From positions 124,001 to 188,000 of the forward strand of contig NZ_KB911589.1 of assembly GCF_000383615.1 (NCBI RefSeq): DNA of 64,000 bases. The letters are read 5' to 3'. The stretch is from Streptomyces canus 299MFChir4.1 (GTDB lineage: Bacteria; Actinomycetota; Actinomycetes; Streptomycetales; Streptomycetaceae). The number at the start of each line of letters is the position of its first letter. The stretch's first letter is position 1. The notes beneath the pieces were generated by a model, which was not told the origin of the DNA, ran no database searches, and was given only the letters and a program-made list of their open reading frames with translations. The position numbers were made by a program, and so were the translations under genes. Positions 43,786 to 52,475 of this stretch are shown in pieces.

Positions 43786-45009
43786 TCAGTTGGCGAAGAC
43801 GGTGACGCTGTCCTCGGCCGCGTGCCGCGTCTCCAGCTCCTCGGCGTCGTGCGTGAGCGCCTTGCGCCGTACGACGACCACGAGCGCGCCGAGCACCGCG
43901 GTCACCGCCGCCACCACGAACGGGATGTGGATGTCGGTCCACTCCTCGATCTTCGGCGCGAAGTAGGGCGCCGCGGCCGCCGCGAACCAGCGCACGAAGT
44001 TGTAGCCCGCGCTCGCCACGGGCCGCGGGGCGTCCGACACGCCGAGCGCCAGCTCCGTGTAGACCGTGTTGTTCACGCCGATGAAGGCGCCGGACAGGAT
44101 CGTGCAGACGATGGCCGTGGTGTGGTCGCCGTAGCCGAGGACGAGCACGTCGACCGCCAGCAGGACGAGGGAACAGCCGAGCACCTTCAGCGAGCCGAAC
44201 CGCTCCTGCAGACGCGGCGCGGCGAACACCGAGAAGACGGCGAGCAGAACGCCCCAGGCGAAGAACACGGCCCCCGACTTGTAGGGGGTCATGTCCAGCA
44301 CGAACGGCGTGAAGGCCAGCACGGTGAAGAACGTGTAGTTGTAGAAGAAGGACGAGATCGCGGCCGAGGCGAGCCCGCCGTGGCCGAGCGCCTTGAGCGG
44401 GTCGAGCAGGGACGTCTTGCGGGCCGGCTTCGGCTGCTCCTTCAGGAACACCGTGACGCACAGGAAGCCGACGGCCATCAGGAAGGCCGTGCCGAAGAAC
44501 GGGTAGCGCCAGCTGGCGTCGCCGAGCAGGGCGCCGAGCAGCGGGCCGCACGCCATGCCGAGGCCCAGGGCGGACTCGTACAGTAGGATCGCCGCCGCGC
44601 TGCCGCCGGCCGCCGCGCCGACGATGACGGCGAGGGCCGTGGAGACGAACAGGGCGTTGCCCAGACCCCAGCCGGCCCGGAAGCCGACCAGTTCCCCGAC
44701 CGAGCCCGAGGTGCCCGCCAGCCCCGCGAAGCCCACGACGAGGGCGAGGCCGAGCAGCAGGGTCTTCTTGCCGCCGATGCGGCTGGAGACGAAGCCGGTG
44801 ACCAGCATCGCGATCGCGGTGATCAGGAAGTACGAGGTGAACAGGAGGGAGACCTGGCTCGCGGTGGCGTCCAGGCCCTGGGCGATCGACGGCAGGATCG
44901 GGTCCACGAGTCCGATGCCCATGAAGGCGACGACGGAGGCGCCCGCCGTCGCCCATACGGCCTTCGGCTGGCGCAGGATGCCGCCGGCTCCCGCATCGAA
45001 GGGGTCCAT
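43786..45009 (-). CDS. MFS exporter
   Basis: A 407-aa major-facilitator protein with 12 predicted helices. The loop 2-3 motif GFVSSRIGGKKTLLLG is the classic MFS motif A, and motif-C-like glycines (GMACGPLLGALLG) in helix 5 suggest an antiporter of drugs or small molecules. ATG at 45009, with GGAGGACC 7 bases upstream. A 20-base near-palindrome lies 27 bases before the start, which suggests control by a MarR- or TetR-type repressor not encoded adjacent. Confidence 0.88.
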   Translation of the reverse strand: MDPFDAGAGGILRQPKAVWATAGASVVAFMGIGLVDPILPSIAQGLDATASQVSLLFTSYFLITAIAMLVTGFVSSRIGGKKTLLLGLALVVGFAGLAGTSGSVGELVGFRAGWGLGNALFVSTALAVIVGAAAGGSAAAILLYESALGLGMACGPLLGALLGDASWRYPFFGTAFLMAVGFLCVTVFLKEQPKPARKTSLLDPLKALGHGGLASAAISSFFYNYTFFTVLAFTPFVLDMTPYKSGAVFFAWGVLLAVFSVFAAPRLQERFGSLKVLGCSLVLLAVDVLVLGYGDHTTAIVCTILSGAFIGVNNTVYTELALGVSDAPRPVASAGYNFVRWFAAAAAPYFAPKIEEWTDIHIPFVVAAVTAVLGALVVVVRRKALTHDAEELETRHAAEDSVTVFAN

Positions 45010-45035
45010 GGTCGGTCCTCCACTCCTTGAGATAG

Positions 45036-45055
45036 TTGGTATATGCACATAGTAA
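45036..45055. promoter_or_regulatory. Candidate repressor operator before the MFS gene
   Basis: TTGGTATATGCACATAGTAA is a near-palindrome centred on TGCA (16 of 20 positions symmetric) in an AT-rich island just upstream of the MFS start. Size and symmetry fit a MarR-type operator; the regulator is unknown. Confidence 0.45.
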
Positions 45056-45178
45056 GTTAGGGCGGCTAATTAATGCAAGCTACACCTAGTTCTGCCCGGT
45101 GAGGCCAGGGGAACCCGTTCAGTCCGGACGGGTGATCGTCCTTGACGTGGCGGAGCGAGGGTAGGACCGTGGGGCCCT

Positions 45179-45820
45179 ATGAGGGGCGAACCCAGTTGCC
45201 CGAAGTGTGGTGGCCGGGTCAGGGCTCCCGGACTCTTCGCCGATTCCTGGCAGTGCGATGTGCACGGGACGGTGCATCCGCTGCAGCCCGTGATCCCGCC
45301 CAGCGTCGAGGCCCTCGATGTCGTGGTGCACCGCACGCAGGTACCTGTGTGGATGCCGTGGCCGCTGCCGGTGGGCTGGCTGTTCACGGGAGTCGCCTGC
45401 GCCGGTGACGACCGCAGCGGCGGTCGCGCCACGGCCGTTGCGTGCACGGGACCCGGACCGCTCGGGGGCGTCGGCGAGCTGATTCTGGTGGCCGAGGAAC
45501 TCGGGGTCGGGCTCGGGGCGCGCTACGCGGGGATCGACGGGCCGGATCCGGGGCCGTACATGAACGTGGAGAAGCCGCCGCAGGCGAAGGTGCTCGCCGC
45601 CGGCCGGCCGACTCCGCTGTGGCATGTCTCCGGGGCGCCGGAGGACCGGGCGGTGTTCGCGGGGGAGGCGCTGGGGCTGTGGCTGTGGGCCGTGGTGTGG
45701 CCCGAGCAGTCCGGGTTGCTGATGTACGACGAACTGGTGCTGACGGATCTGCGCGACGCCGGGGCGGAAGTGGAACTGGTGCCCTGCGGGGCGTTGTCGC
45801 CGCGACTGCTGAAGCCCTGA
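45179..45820 (+). CDS. Zinc-ribbon hypothetical protein (DUF6758-like)
   Basis: A 213-aa protein conserved in Streptomyces at this position. The N-terminus has a zinc-ribbon-like pattern, CPKCGGRVRAPG followed by SWQCDVHG. The rest is hydrophobic and Gly-rich but without clear membrane helices (VPVWMPWPLPVGWLFTGVACAG, ALGLWLWAVVWPEQSG). Function unknown. ATG at 45179, poor ribosome-binding site. Upstream gap is shared with the divergent MFS gene. Confidence 0.78.
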   Translation: MRGEPSCPKCGGRVRAPGLFADSWQCDVHGTVHPLQPVIPPSVEALDVVVHRTQVPVWMPWPLPVGWLFTGVACAGDDRSGGRATAVACTGPGPLGGVGELILVAEELGVGLGARYAGIDGPDPGPYMNVEKPPQAKVLAAGRPTPLWHVSGAPEDRAVFAGEALGLWLWAVVWPEQSGLLMYDELVLTDLRDAGAEVELVPCGALSPRLLKP

Positions 45821-45936
45821 CTGTAGGGGTTGTGCCCCCGCTGCGGGTGTGACAGGGGAGCTGGAAAATCTGGTTATCCTTGACCGTCCCCTCTTCTGTT
45901 CCTGTTCCTGTTCCGTCAGCGTCTGGAGTTTGTGTC

Positions 45937-46794
45937 GTGCGTGTCGATCTGCACTGCCACTCCGCCGCGTCCGACGGAACCGACACGCCCGCCGAGCTGG
46001 TGCGCAACGCCGCCGCTGCGGGACTGGACGTCGTCGCCCTCACCGATCACGACACCACCCGCGGGTACGGCGAGGCCATCGCCGCCCTGCCCGCCGGGCT
46101 GACCCTCGTCACCGGGGCCGAGCTGTCCTGCCGGATCGACGGGGTGTCCATGCACATGCTGGCCTACCTGTTCGACCCCGAGGAGCCGGAGCTGCTCGCC
46201 GAGCGGGAACTGGTGCGCGACGACCGGGTGCCTCGGGCGCGCGGCATGGTGGCCAGGCTCCAGGAGCTGGGCGTGCCGATCACCTGGGAGCAGGTGGCGC
46301 GGATCGCGGGAGACGGTTCCATCGGACGGCCGCACGTGGCCACCGCACTCGTCGAGCTCGGGGTCGTGCCGAGTGTGTCCGACGCCTTCACGGGCGACTG
46401 GCTGGCCGACGGCGGCCGGGCCTACGTACCGAAGCACGAGACCGACCCCTTCGAGGCGATCCGGCTGGTCAAGGGCGCCGGCGGCGTCACCGTGTTCGCC
46501 CACCCGGGCGCGAGCAAGCGCGGCCGCACCGTTCCGGAGTCCGCGATCGCCGAGATGGCCGCCGTCGGCCTCGACGGCATCGAGGTCGACCACATGGACC
46601 ACGACGAGGAGACGCGCGTACGGCTGCGCGGGCTCGCCGCCGACCTGGGACTGCTCGTCACCGGTTCCAGCGACTACCACGGCAGCCGCAAGACGGTCGC
46701 CCTCGGCGAGTACACGACGGACCCCGACGTGTACGGGGAGATCACGCGTCGGGCGACCGGTGCGTTCCCGGTCCCCGGTACCGGCGGAATCTGA
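45937..46794 (+). CDS. PHP-domain phosphoesterase
   Basis: A 285-aa metallo-phosphoesterase of the PHP family, probably a 3',5'-nucleotide bisphosphate phosphatase-type (YciV/TrpH-like) enzyme. The metal-binding motifs are intact: VDLHCHSAASDGTDTP, ALTDHDTTRGY, TGAELSC, VFAHPGA and the terminal SSDYHGSRK. GTG at 45937 (VRVDLHCH) was chosen; GGAG lies 8 bases before it. A separate marC gene follows 90 bases later in the same direction. Confidence 0.92.
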   Translation: MRVDLHCHSAASDGTDTPAELVRNAAAAGLDVVALTDHDTTRGYGEAIAALPAGLTLVTGAELSCRIDGVSMHMLAYLFDPEEPELLAERELVRDDRVPRARGMVARLQELGVPITWEQVARIAGDGSIGRPHVATALVELGVVPSVSDAFTGDWLADGGRAYVPKHETDPFEAIRLVKGAGGVTVFAHPGASKRGRTVPESAIAEMAAVGLDGIEVDHMDHDEETRVRLRGLAADLGLLVTGSSDYHGSRKTVALGEYTTDPDVYGEITRRATGAFPVPGTGGI

Positions 46795-46884
46795 GGCCCG
46801 ACCCCGCTCCCCCTCACCCGGCGCCGCAGGCCGTACCCAGGCCCGGCTCCGTGTTCCACCCCTTTCTGTAAGGCCAGTTCCGTC

Positions 46885-47490
46885 ATGTTCGACGCCGCCG
46901 TCTTCGGCTCGCTCTTCCTCACCCTGTTCGTCATCATGGATCCCCCCGGGATCACTCCGATCTTCCTCGCGCTGACCGCCGGCCGGCCCGGCAAGGTGCA
47001 GAAGCGGATGGCCTTCCAGGCCGTCTGCGTGGCGGGCGGTGTCATCGCCGTCTTCGGTGTCCTGGGCCACCAGATCCTGGACTACCTGCATGTCTCCGTG
47101 CCCGCGCTGATGATCGCGGGCGGGCTGCTGCTCCTGCTGATCGCGCTGGACCTGCTCACCGGCAAGACCGACGAGCCGAAGCAGACCAAGGACGTCAACG
47201 TGGCGCTGGTACCCCTGGGCATGCCGCTGCTGGCGGGTCCCGGCGCGATCGTCTCCGTCATCCTCGCCGTGCAGAAGGCCCACAGCGTCGCCACGCAGGT
47301 CTCGGTGTGGACGGCGATCCTCGCCATCCACGTCGTGCTGTGGCTGGTGATGCGGTACTCCCTGCTGATCATCCGGGTCATCAAGGACGGCGGTGTCGTG
47401 CTGGTGACCCGGCTCGCGGGCATGATGCTCTCCGCGATCGCCGTGCAGCAGATCATCAACGGGATCACCCAGGTGGTGCAGGGGAGCTGA
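46885..47490 (+). CDS. MarC/UPF0056-family membrane protein
   Basis: A 201-aa protein with six transmembrane helices. Typical segments are LFVIMDPPGITPIFLALT near the N-terminus, LMIAGGLLLLLIALDLLTG, and PLGMPLLAGPGAIVSVI. Despite the name, E. coli MarC has no proven role in multidrug resistance; function is unknown. ATG at 46885. Possibly co-transcribed with the PHP gene. A strong terminator follows. Confidence 0.92.
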   Translation: MFDAAVFGSLFLTLFVIMDPPGITPIFLALTAGRPGKVQKRMAFQAVCVAGGVIAVFGVLGHQILDYLHVSVPALMIAGGLLLLLIALDLLTGKTDEPKQTKDVNVALVPLGMPLLAGPGAIVSVILAVQKAHSVATQVSVWTAILAIHVVLWLVMRYSLLIIRVIKDGGVVLVTRLAGMMLSAIAVQQIINGITQVVQGS

Positions 47491-47518
47491 GCCCCCGGGC
47501 ATATTTCCGGGCATGCGC

Positions 47519-47556
47519 AGAGCCCCCGCCCGGCGTCGATGCCTGGCGGGGGCTCT
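47519..47556. terminator. Bidirectional terminator after marC-like gene
   Basis: Twelve-bp perfect stem AGAGCCCCCGCC (47519-47530) / GGCGGGGGCTCT (47545-47556), loop of 14, between convergent genes. Confidence 0.85.
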
Positions 47557-47593
47557 GAAGCTTCAGCGGTGATCCGCGTCTGTACTGGTCCGG

Positions 47594-47746
47594 TTATGAG
47601 GCCGAGGTGTCGGCCGGACGGATCCAGAGGCGCTGTCCTATGGCGGCGGCCTGCTGAACGATCCGGTTGACGGAGGCGGCGTCCACGACAGTGCTGTCCA
47701 CGGGCGTGCCGTCGACGTCGTCGAGTCGCATGATTTCGAAGCGCAT
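47594..47746 (-). CDS. Small conserved Streptomyces protein
   Basis: A 50-aa acidic protein (MRFEIMRLDDVDGTPVDSTV, then VDAASVNRIVQQAAAIGQRLWIRPAD). ATG at 47746 with AAGGGAG 7 bases upstream. The second half looks like a strand-helix-strand. Closely similar short proteins occur in other Streptomyces; no function known. Upstream, an AT-rich region with a plausible promoter separates it from the divergent NYN gene. Confidence 0.78.
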   Translation of the reverse strand: MRFEIMRLDDVDGTPVDSTVVDAASVNRIVQQAAAIGQRLWIRPADTSAS

Positions 47747-47795
47747 GGCTTCTCCCTTCGTCTGGTCATCCTCCTGCGGAGAATTACTGCGTACA

Positions 47796-47823
47796 CAGAT
47801 AGTCAACGGGGTGCGTGTTACAA
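47796..47823 (-). promoter_or_regulatory. Candidate promoter for the small conserved gene
   Basis: On the minus strand TTGTAA (47823-47818) and TATCTG (47801-47796) are 16 bases apart, in an AT-rich stretch about 50 bases before the start codon. Moderate match to the vegetative consensus. Confidence 0.35.
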
Positions 47824-47931
47824 ACATTCCCTACGCTAAAGAAATTTTTCGAACGGCTAACTACTGACCGGTAAGTGAGTCTTCGGAGACTCCTTGGGAC
47901 CGGTTGTGTTCGCAGCGTGACCGCCTGGACA

Positions 47932-48834
47932 ATGGAGGCGATGAACGACGACCTGACGCCACTGAGCGCCCGCATCGACCGCACGAACGAGCTGCTCACA
48001 CGCATGCTCGCCGAGGTGGCGAAGACACCCTCGACGCACGCGATCTTCGTCGATGCGGGATACCTCTACGCGGCCGCGGGACGACTCGTCGCCGGCACCG
48101 AGGACCGTCGCGCCTTCGACCTCGACGCCGAGGGCCTGATCGAGGCCCTCATCGACCGGGCACGGACCATATTCGCGGACAGCAGACTGCTGAGGGTCTA
48201 CTGGTACGACGGCGCGAGACGCCGCATCCACACGACGGAGCAGCAGTCCATCGCCGAACTCCCGGACGTCAAGGTCCGGTTGGGCAACCTCAACGCCAAC
48301 AACCAGCAGAAGGGCGTCGACTCGCTGATCCGCTCCGACCTGGAGTCCCTGGCCCGGCATCGCGCGATCAGCGACGCGGCGCTCCTGGGCGGGGACGAGG
48401 ACCTGGTCTCGGCGGTCGAGGCGGCCCAGGGGTACGGCGCCCGCGTCCACCTGTGGGGCATCGAGGCACCGGAGGGCCGCAACCAGGCGGAGCCCCTCCT
48501 GTGGGAGGTCGACAGCCAGCGCACCCTCGACCTCGACTTCTTCAAGCCGTACGTCTCCCGGCGGACAGGTGTGCCCTACGAGGCGACGGCCACCCGGCCT
48601 GCCCGTGAGGACGTCCGTTTCGTGGGCGCTCAGATCGCCGCGAAGTGGCTGGGGGAGCGAGGACGGGCGGCGCTGCAGGAGCTGCTGCCCGGGTATCCCT
48701 ACCTTCCGGGCTCGGTGGACCAGGATCTGCTGGTGGAGGCGGAGGGGCGTCTCCAGTACTCCCTGCGGGGGCAGGCGGATCTGCGGCGGGCGCTGCGGGA
48801 CGGGTTCTGGGAGCACTTGCAGGGGCAGTACTGA
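47932..48834 (+). CDS. NYN-domain (PIN-like) putative ribonuclease
   Basis: A 300-aa protein. A short leading helix (LSARIDRTNELLTRMLAEVAK) precedes a NYN/LabA-type PIN domain with Asp residues at HAIFVDAGYLYAA, NQQKGVDSLIRSDLE and ALLGGDEDLVSAVE, the acidic cluster that binds metal. The C-terminal third (FFKPYVSRRTGVPYEA... ELLPGYPYLPGSVDQDLL) may bind RNA. The ATG at 47932 gives MEAMNDDL; the ATG at 47941 is equally possible. RNA target unknown. Confidence 0.85.
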   Translation: MEAMNDDLTPLSARIDRTNELLTRMLAEVAKTPSTHAIFVDAGYLYAAAGRLVAGTEDRRAFDLDAEGLIEALIDRARTIFADSRLLRVYWYDGARRRIHTTEQQSIAELPDVKVRLGNLNANNQQKGVDSLIRSDLESLARHRAISDAALLGGDEDLVSAVEAAQGYGARVHLWGIEAPEGRNQAEPLLWEVDSQRTLDLDFFKPYVSRRTGVPYEATATRPAREDVRFVGAQIAAKWLGERGRAALQELLPGYPYLPGSVDQDLLVEAEGRLQYSLRGQADLRRALRDGFWEHLQGQY

Positions 48835-48852
48835 TCGCTCGCCCCCGGCCTC

Positions 48853-49722
48853 TCATGGATTGACGCTGTCCCAGAAGTCGGCCAGGGCGTGGGCCGTGGG
48901 GAGGGGTTCGTCGGCGTTGGGGGAGTGGTCGGCTCCCGGAATCACCGTGCGCCGGGCGCGCAGTCGTACGGCCATGTCGTCCAGGAGGGGCACCGGCCAG
49001 GTGTCGTCCTGTGAGCCGGACAGGACGTGGAACGGCAGCGGGACGGCGGCGAGTTCGGTGACCAGGTCCGGCTCCGTGCACAACTGGCGTCCCGTCGCGA
49101 GGAGTTGGGCGGGCTTGTTGCCGAGCCAGCGGCGGCGCAGCTGTACGACGTCCCCGATGCCCTTGGCGGGGCCGCCCACCTCCTCCGGTGGGCCCATGGC
49201 CAGGATCGCGTCCCACACCTCGGCCATCGTCATCACACCGAGCGCGTCCCGCAGCAGCTTCACCCGCTGCTGCTGCGAGTCGGAGATCTGCGCCGGGCCC
49301 GAGGAGACGAGGGTGAAGGAGAGAAAGGGAGAGTGGTCGAGCAGTACGGCGGCACGCGCGATCTGACCGCCCAGGGAATGCCCGACCAGGTGCACGCGGG
49401 TGCCGAGCGCGGCGGCCTGGGCGAGCACGTCCCGCGCCAACTCGCCCCGTGCGTAAGCGGATTCGTCGCTCTGCGGCCCGTCCGACTCGAACTGCCCCCG
49501 CCCGTCCAGGGCCACGACCCGGTAGCCGCGCGCGGTGAGCGGCTCGTGGAGCAGCGTGAAGTCCTCCTTGCTCCCCGTGAACCCGGGCAGCAGCAGCGCG
49601 ATGCCCTTGGGGGTGACACCGGGGGCCACGGCCGAGTCCACGGCCGCGAACTCGCCGCGAGTGGTGCGCAGGGGGTAGGCGCGGGCGCCGGGCGGCGGGG
49701 TGAAGTCGGCTCGGGTGCTCAC
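48853..49722 (-). CDS. Alpha/beta hydrolase
   Basis: A 289-aa hydrolase of the lipase/esterase type. The nucleophile elbow is VGHSLGGQ, the oxyanion loop LLLPGFTGSKED, the acid in GSQDDTWPV and the His in PGADHSPN. No signal peptide. Substrate unknown. GTG start at 49722. It converges with the NYN gene, with 18 bases between stops. Confidence 0.87.
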   Translation of the reverse strand: MSTRADFTPPPGARAYPLRTTRGEFAAVDSAVAPGVTPKGIALLLPGFTGSKEDFTLLHEPLTARGYRVVALDGRGQFESDGPQSDESAYARGELARDVLAQAAALGTRVHLVGHSLGGQIARAAVLLDHSPFLSFTLVSSGPAQISDSQQQRVKLLRDALGVMTMAEVWDAILAMGPPEEVGGPAKGIGDVVQLRRRWLGNKPAQLLATGRQLCTEPDLVTELAAVPLPFHVLSGSQDDTWPVPLLDDMAVRLRARRTVIPGADHSPNADEPLPTAHALADFWDSVNP

Positions 49723-49904
49723 GGGGTGAGGGTAGCGGGCGGGGGTGGCGGAACGGTGCCGTAGGGGGCTGAGGGGGGCCGAGGGCGCCTCAGGGCGTCG
49801 TCGTCGGGTGGCTGCGGGATCGTCGTGCTTTGGCGCGTCCCCGCGCCCCTGGTGGGGAGCGGCCGGGCGTCGGCTTCCACGGGCCGGTCGGCGCCGGGAA
49901 CGCC

Positions 49905-49938
49905 GACGGCCCGGCCCCCGGTGAGGGGCCGGGCCGTC
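49905..49938 (-). terminator. Terminator after the helicase gene
   Basis: Fourteen-bp perfect stem GACGGCCCGGCCCC (49905-49918) / GGGGCCGGGCCGTC (49925-49938), loop of 6, 12 bases after the helicase stop. Confidence 0.82.
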
Positions 49939-49949
49939 TCGGTGTGGGA

Positions 49950-52475
49950 TCAGCTGTCCGCGGGCTCCGCGGCGGCCGTCTTGCGGGCCCGGCGGCGCGG
50001 TGCGGCAGCCTTCGGCTCCTGGTCCGCCTGGGCGGGGATCTCGGCGGTCACCGCGGGCTCGGCGGCCTTGCGGGTGGTACGCCGACGGGGCTTGGTCTCG
50101 ACCGTGTCCGTGTCCGTGGCGGCCTCGGCGGGGGCCGCGGTGGCTGCCTTGCGGGTGCGGCGCGGCTTGGCCTCGGTGGCCTCGGCCGTGTCCACCGCGG
50201 TCTCGGCGGCGGTCGTGGCGGCGGTCGTGGTCTTGCGGGTGCGGCGCGGCTTGGTGGCCGTGCCTTCCGCGGTGTCCACTGCCGCCTCGGCCGCCTTCAC
50301 GGTGCTCGCCGTCTTGCGCGTCCGCCGGGGCTTGGCCACCTCGGCCGTCTCCGACTCCGGGACCGTCTGGACCGGGATGTCGGCGGTCACGGCGGGCTCG
50401 GCGGCCTTGCGGGTGCGGCGGCGCGGCTTGGCCTCGGTGGCCTCGGCCGTGTCCACCACGGTCTCGGCGGCGGTCGTGGCGGCGGTCGTGGTCTTGCGGG
50501 TGCGGCGCGGCTTGGTGACCGTGGCCTCCGCGGTGTCCGCGGCGGCTTCGGCGGCGGTCGTGGCGGCGGCCGCCTTGCGGGTGCGGCGCGGCTTGGTCTC
50601 CGTGGCCTCGGCCGTGTCCGTGGCGGCCTCGGCGGGGGCCGCGGCAGCCGTCTTGCGGGTGCGGCGCGGCTTCGTGGCCGGCGCCTCCGCCTCCGGAGCG
50701 GTCTCGGCGACCGGAGCGGCCGGCGTGACCGGAGCGGTCTCGACGACCGTCTCCACCGCGGCCGGCGTCTCCGCGGACTTGCGGGTCCGGCGGCGGCGCG
50801 GCTTGGCCGGAGCCTCCGTGTCGAGGGACGGGCTCTCCGCCGTCGTGATGGCCGACTCCGCGGCCTCGGTCACGGTCGGCTCGACGGCGGGCGCTGCCGT
50901 GGTCGCCGTGGCCGGCGCCCCGTCGGACGCTCCGCCGCGGGTGCGGCGACGACGGCGCGGGGTGCGGGTCGTGGTGGCGTCCTCGACCGCGGTGGTCTCG
51001 GACGGGGCGACCGCCCCGGCGGGGGCGTTCGCGTCCAGCGGGGTCCCGTTACGGGTACGACGGCGACGGCGGGGCGTACGGTCCGGACGCTCTTGGTCGG
51101 CGGAACGGGACTCGTCCCGGCCCCCCCGTCCGCGACCACGGTCACCCCGGTCACGGTCGCGGTCACCGCGGCCGCGTGCACCGCGTCCGCCCGGCTCGCC
51201 CAGGTCCTCGAGCACCTCCGCGTCGAGCCCCGCGCGCGTGCGCTCGGCCCGCGGCAGGACACCCTTGGTGCCCGCGGGGATGTTCAGGTCCTCGTAGAAG
51301 TGCGGGGAGGTCGAGTACGTCTCCGGCGGGTCGTTGAACTTGAGCTCCAGCGCCTTGTTGATCAGCTGCCAGCGCGGGATGTCGTCCCAGTCGACGAGGG
51401 TGATCGCGATGCCCTTGGCACCCGCGCGGCCGGTACGGCCGATGCGGTGCAGGTACGTCTTCTCCTCTTCGGGGCACTGGTAGTTGATGACGTGCGTCAC
51501 GCCCTCGACGTCGATGCCGCGGGCGGCGACGTCGGTGCAGACGAGCACGTCCACCTTGCCGTTGCGGAAGGCGCGCAGCGCCTGCTCACGGGCGCCCTGG
51601 CCGAGGTCGCCGTGGACCGCGCCGGCCGCGAAGCCGCGCTGCTTGAGCTGATCGGCGAGGTCGGCCGCGGTGCGCTTGGTACGGCAGAAGACCATGACCA
51701 GTCCCCGGCCCTCGGCCTGCAGTATCCGCGCGACCATCTCGGGCTTGTCCATGTTGTGCGCCCGATACACGTGCTGCTTGGTGTTCGCGACCGTCCTGCC
51801 CGCGTCGTCGGGCGAGGTGGCGTTGATGTGCGTGGGCTGCGACATGTAGCGCCGCGCGAGACTGATGACCGCGCCCGGCATGGTCGCCGAGAACAGCATG
51901 GTCTGGCGGCGGGCCGGCAGCAGGTTGATGATCTTCTCGACGTCGGGCAGGAAGCCCAGGTCGAGCATCTCGTCGGCCTCGTCGAGGACGAGCGCCTTGA
52001 TGTGGCTGAGGTTGAGCTTCTTCTGGCCCGCGAGGTCCAGGAGCCGGCCCGGGGTGCCGATGACGACGTCGACGCCCTTCTTGAGGGCCTCGACCTGGGG
52101 CTCGTAGGCGCGGCCGCCGTAGATGGCGAGAACGCGGACGTTGCGTACCTTGCCGGCGGTCTGCAGGTCGTTGGTGACCTGCGTGCACAGCTCGCGCGTG
52201 GGGACGACGACGAGCGCCTGCGGGGCGTCGGTCAGGTCCTCGGGCTTGGCGCGGCCGGCCTCGACGTCGGCGGGGACGGTGACGCGCTCGAGGAGCGGGA
52301 GGCCGAAGCCCAGCGTCTTGCCGGTGCCGGTCTTGGCCTGGCCGATGACGTCGGAGCCCGAGAGGGCGACCGGGAGCGTCATCTCCTGGATGGGGAACGG
52401 ATTGATGATGCCGACGGCTTCGAGGGCCTCGGCCGTCTCGGTCAGAATCCCGAGATCGCGGAAGGTCGTAGTCAG
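49950..52475 (-). CDS. DEAD-box RNA helicase with long basic repeat tail, CTG start
   Basis: An 841-aa RNA helicase. Visible motifs: Q motif NPFPIQEM, I AKTGTGKT, Ia PTRELC, Ib TPGRLLDL, II DEAD, III SATMPG, IV FCRTKR, V TDVAARGIDV, VI HRIGRTGRAG. After residue ~430 comes an Arg/Asp-rich stretch, then about 350 residues of Ala/Thr/Glu with repeated KPRRTRK blocks, a flexible nucleic-acid-binding tail. The first ATG (52382) would remove the Q motif. The conserved N-terminus (TTTFRDLGIL) is preceded only by CTG at 52475, where relatives have ATG; GAGG lies 7 bases upstream. Confidence 0.9.
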   Translation of the reverse strand: MTTTFRDLGILTETAEALEAVGIINPFPIQEMTLPVALSGSDVIGQAKTGTGKTLGFGLPLLERVTVPADVEAGRAKPEDLTDAPQALVVVPTRELCTQVTNDLQTAGKVRNVRVLAIYGGRAYEPQVEALKKGVDVVIGTPGRLLDLAGQKKLNLSHIKALVLDEADEMLDLGFLPDVEKIINLLPARRQTMLFSATMPGAVISLARRYMSQPTHINATSPDDAGRTVANTKQHVYRAHNMDKPEMVARILQAEGRGLVMVFCRTKRTAADLADQLKQRGFAAGAVHGDLGQGAREQALRAFRNGKVDVLVCTDVAARGIDVEGVTHVINYQCPEEEKTYLHRIGRTGRAGAKGIAITLVDWDDIPRWQLINKALELKFNDPPETYSTSPHFYEDLNIPAGTKGVLPRAERTRAGLDAEVLEDLGEPGGRGARGRGDRDRDRGDRGRGRGGRDESRSADQERPDRTPRRRRRTRNGTPLDANAPAGAVAPSETTAVEDATTTRTPRRRRRTRGGASDGAPATATTAAPAVEPTVTEAAESAITTAESPSLDTEAPAKPRRRRTRKSAETPAAVETVVETAPVTPAAPVAETAPEAEAPATKPRRTRKTAAAAPAEAATDTAEATETKPRRTRKAAAATTAAEAAADTAEATVTKPRRTRKTTTAATTAAETVVDTAEATEAKPRRRTRKAAEPAVTADIPVQTVPESETAEVAKPRRTRKTASTVKAAEAAVDTAEGTATKPRRTRKTTTAATTAAETAVDTAEATEAKPRRTRKAATAAPAEAATDTDTVETKPRRRTTRKAAEPAVTAEIPAQADQEPKAAAPRRRARKTAAAEPADS
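50030..50710 (-). repeat. Repeats encoding KPRRTRK blocks in the helicase tail
   Basis: About eight imperfect units of roughly 27 codons, each of the form (T/A)KPRR(R)TRK followed by an Ala/Thr/Glu spacer such as AAETAVDTAEATE. Units at about 50155-50270 and 50400-50520 are nearly identical at DNA level, which points to recent slippage or unequal exchange. Confidence 0.75.
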
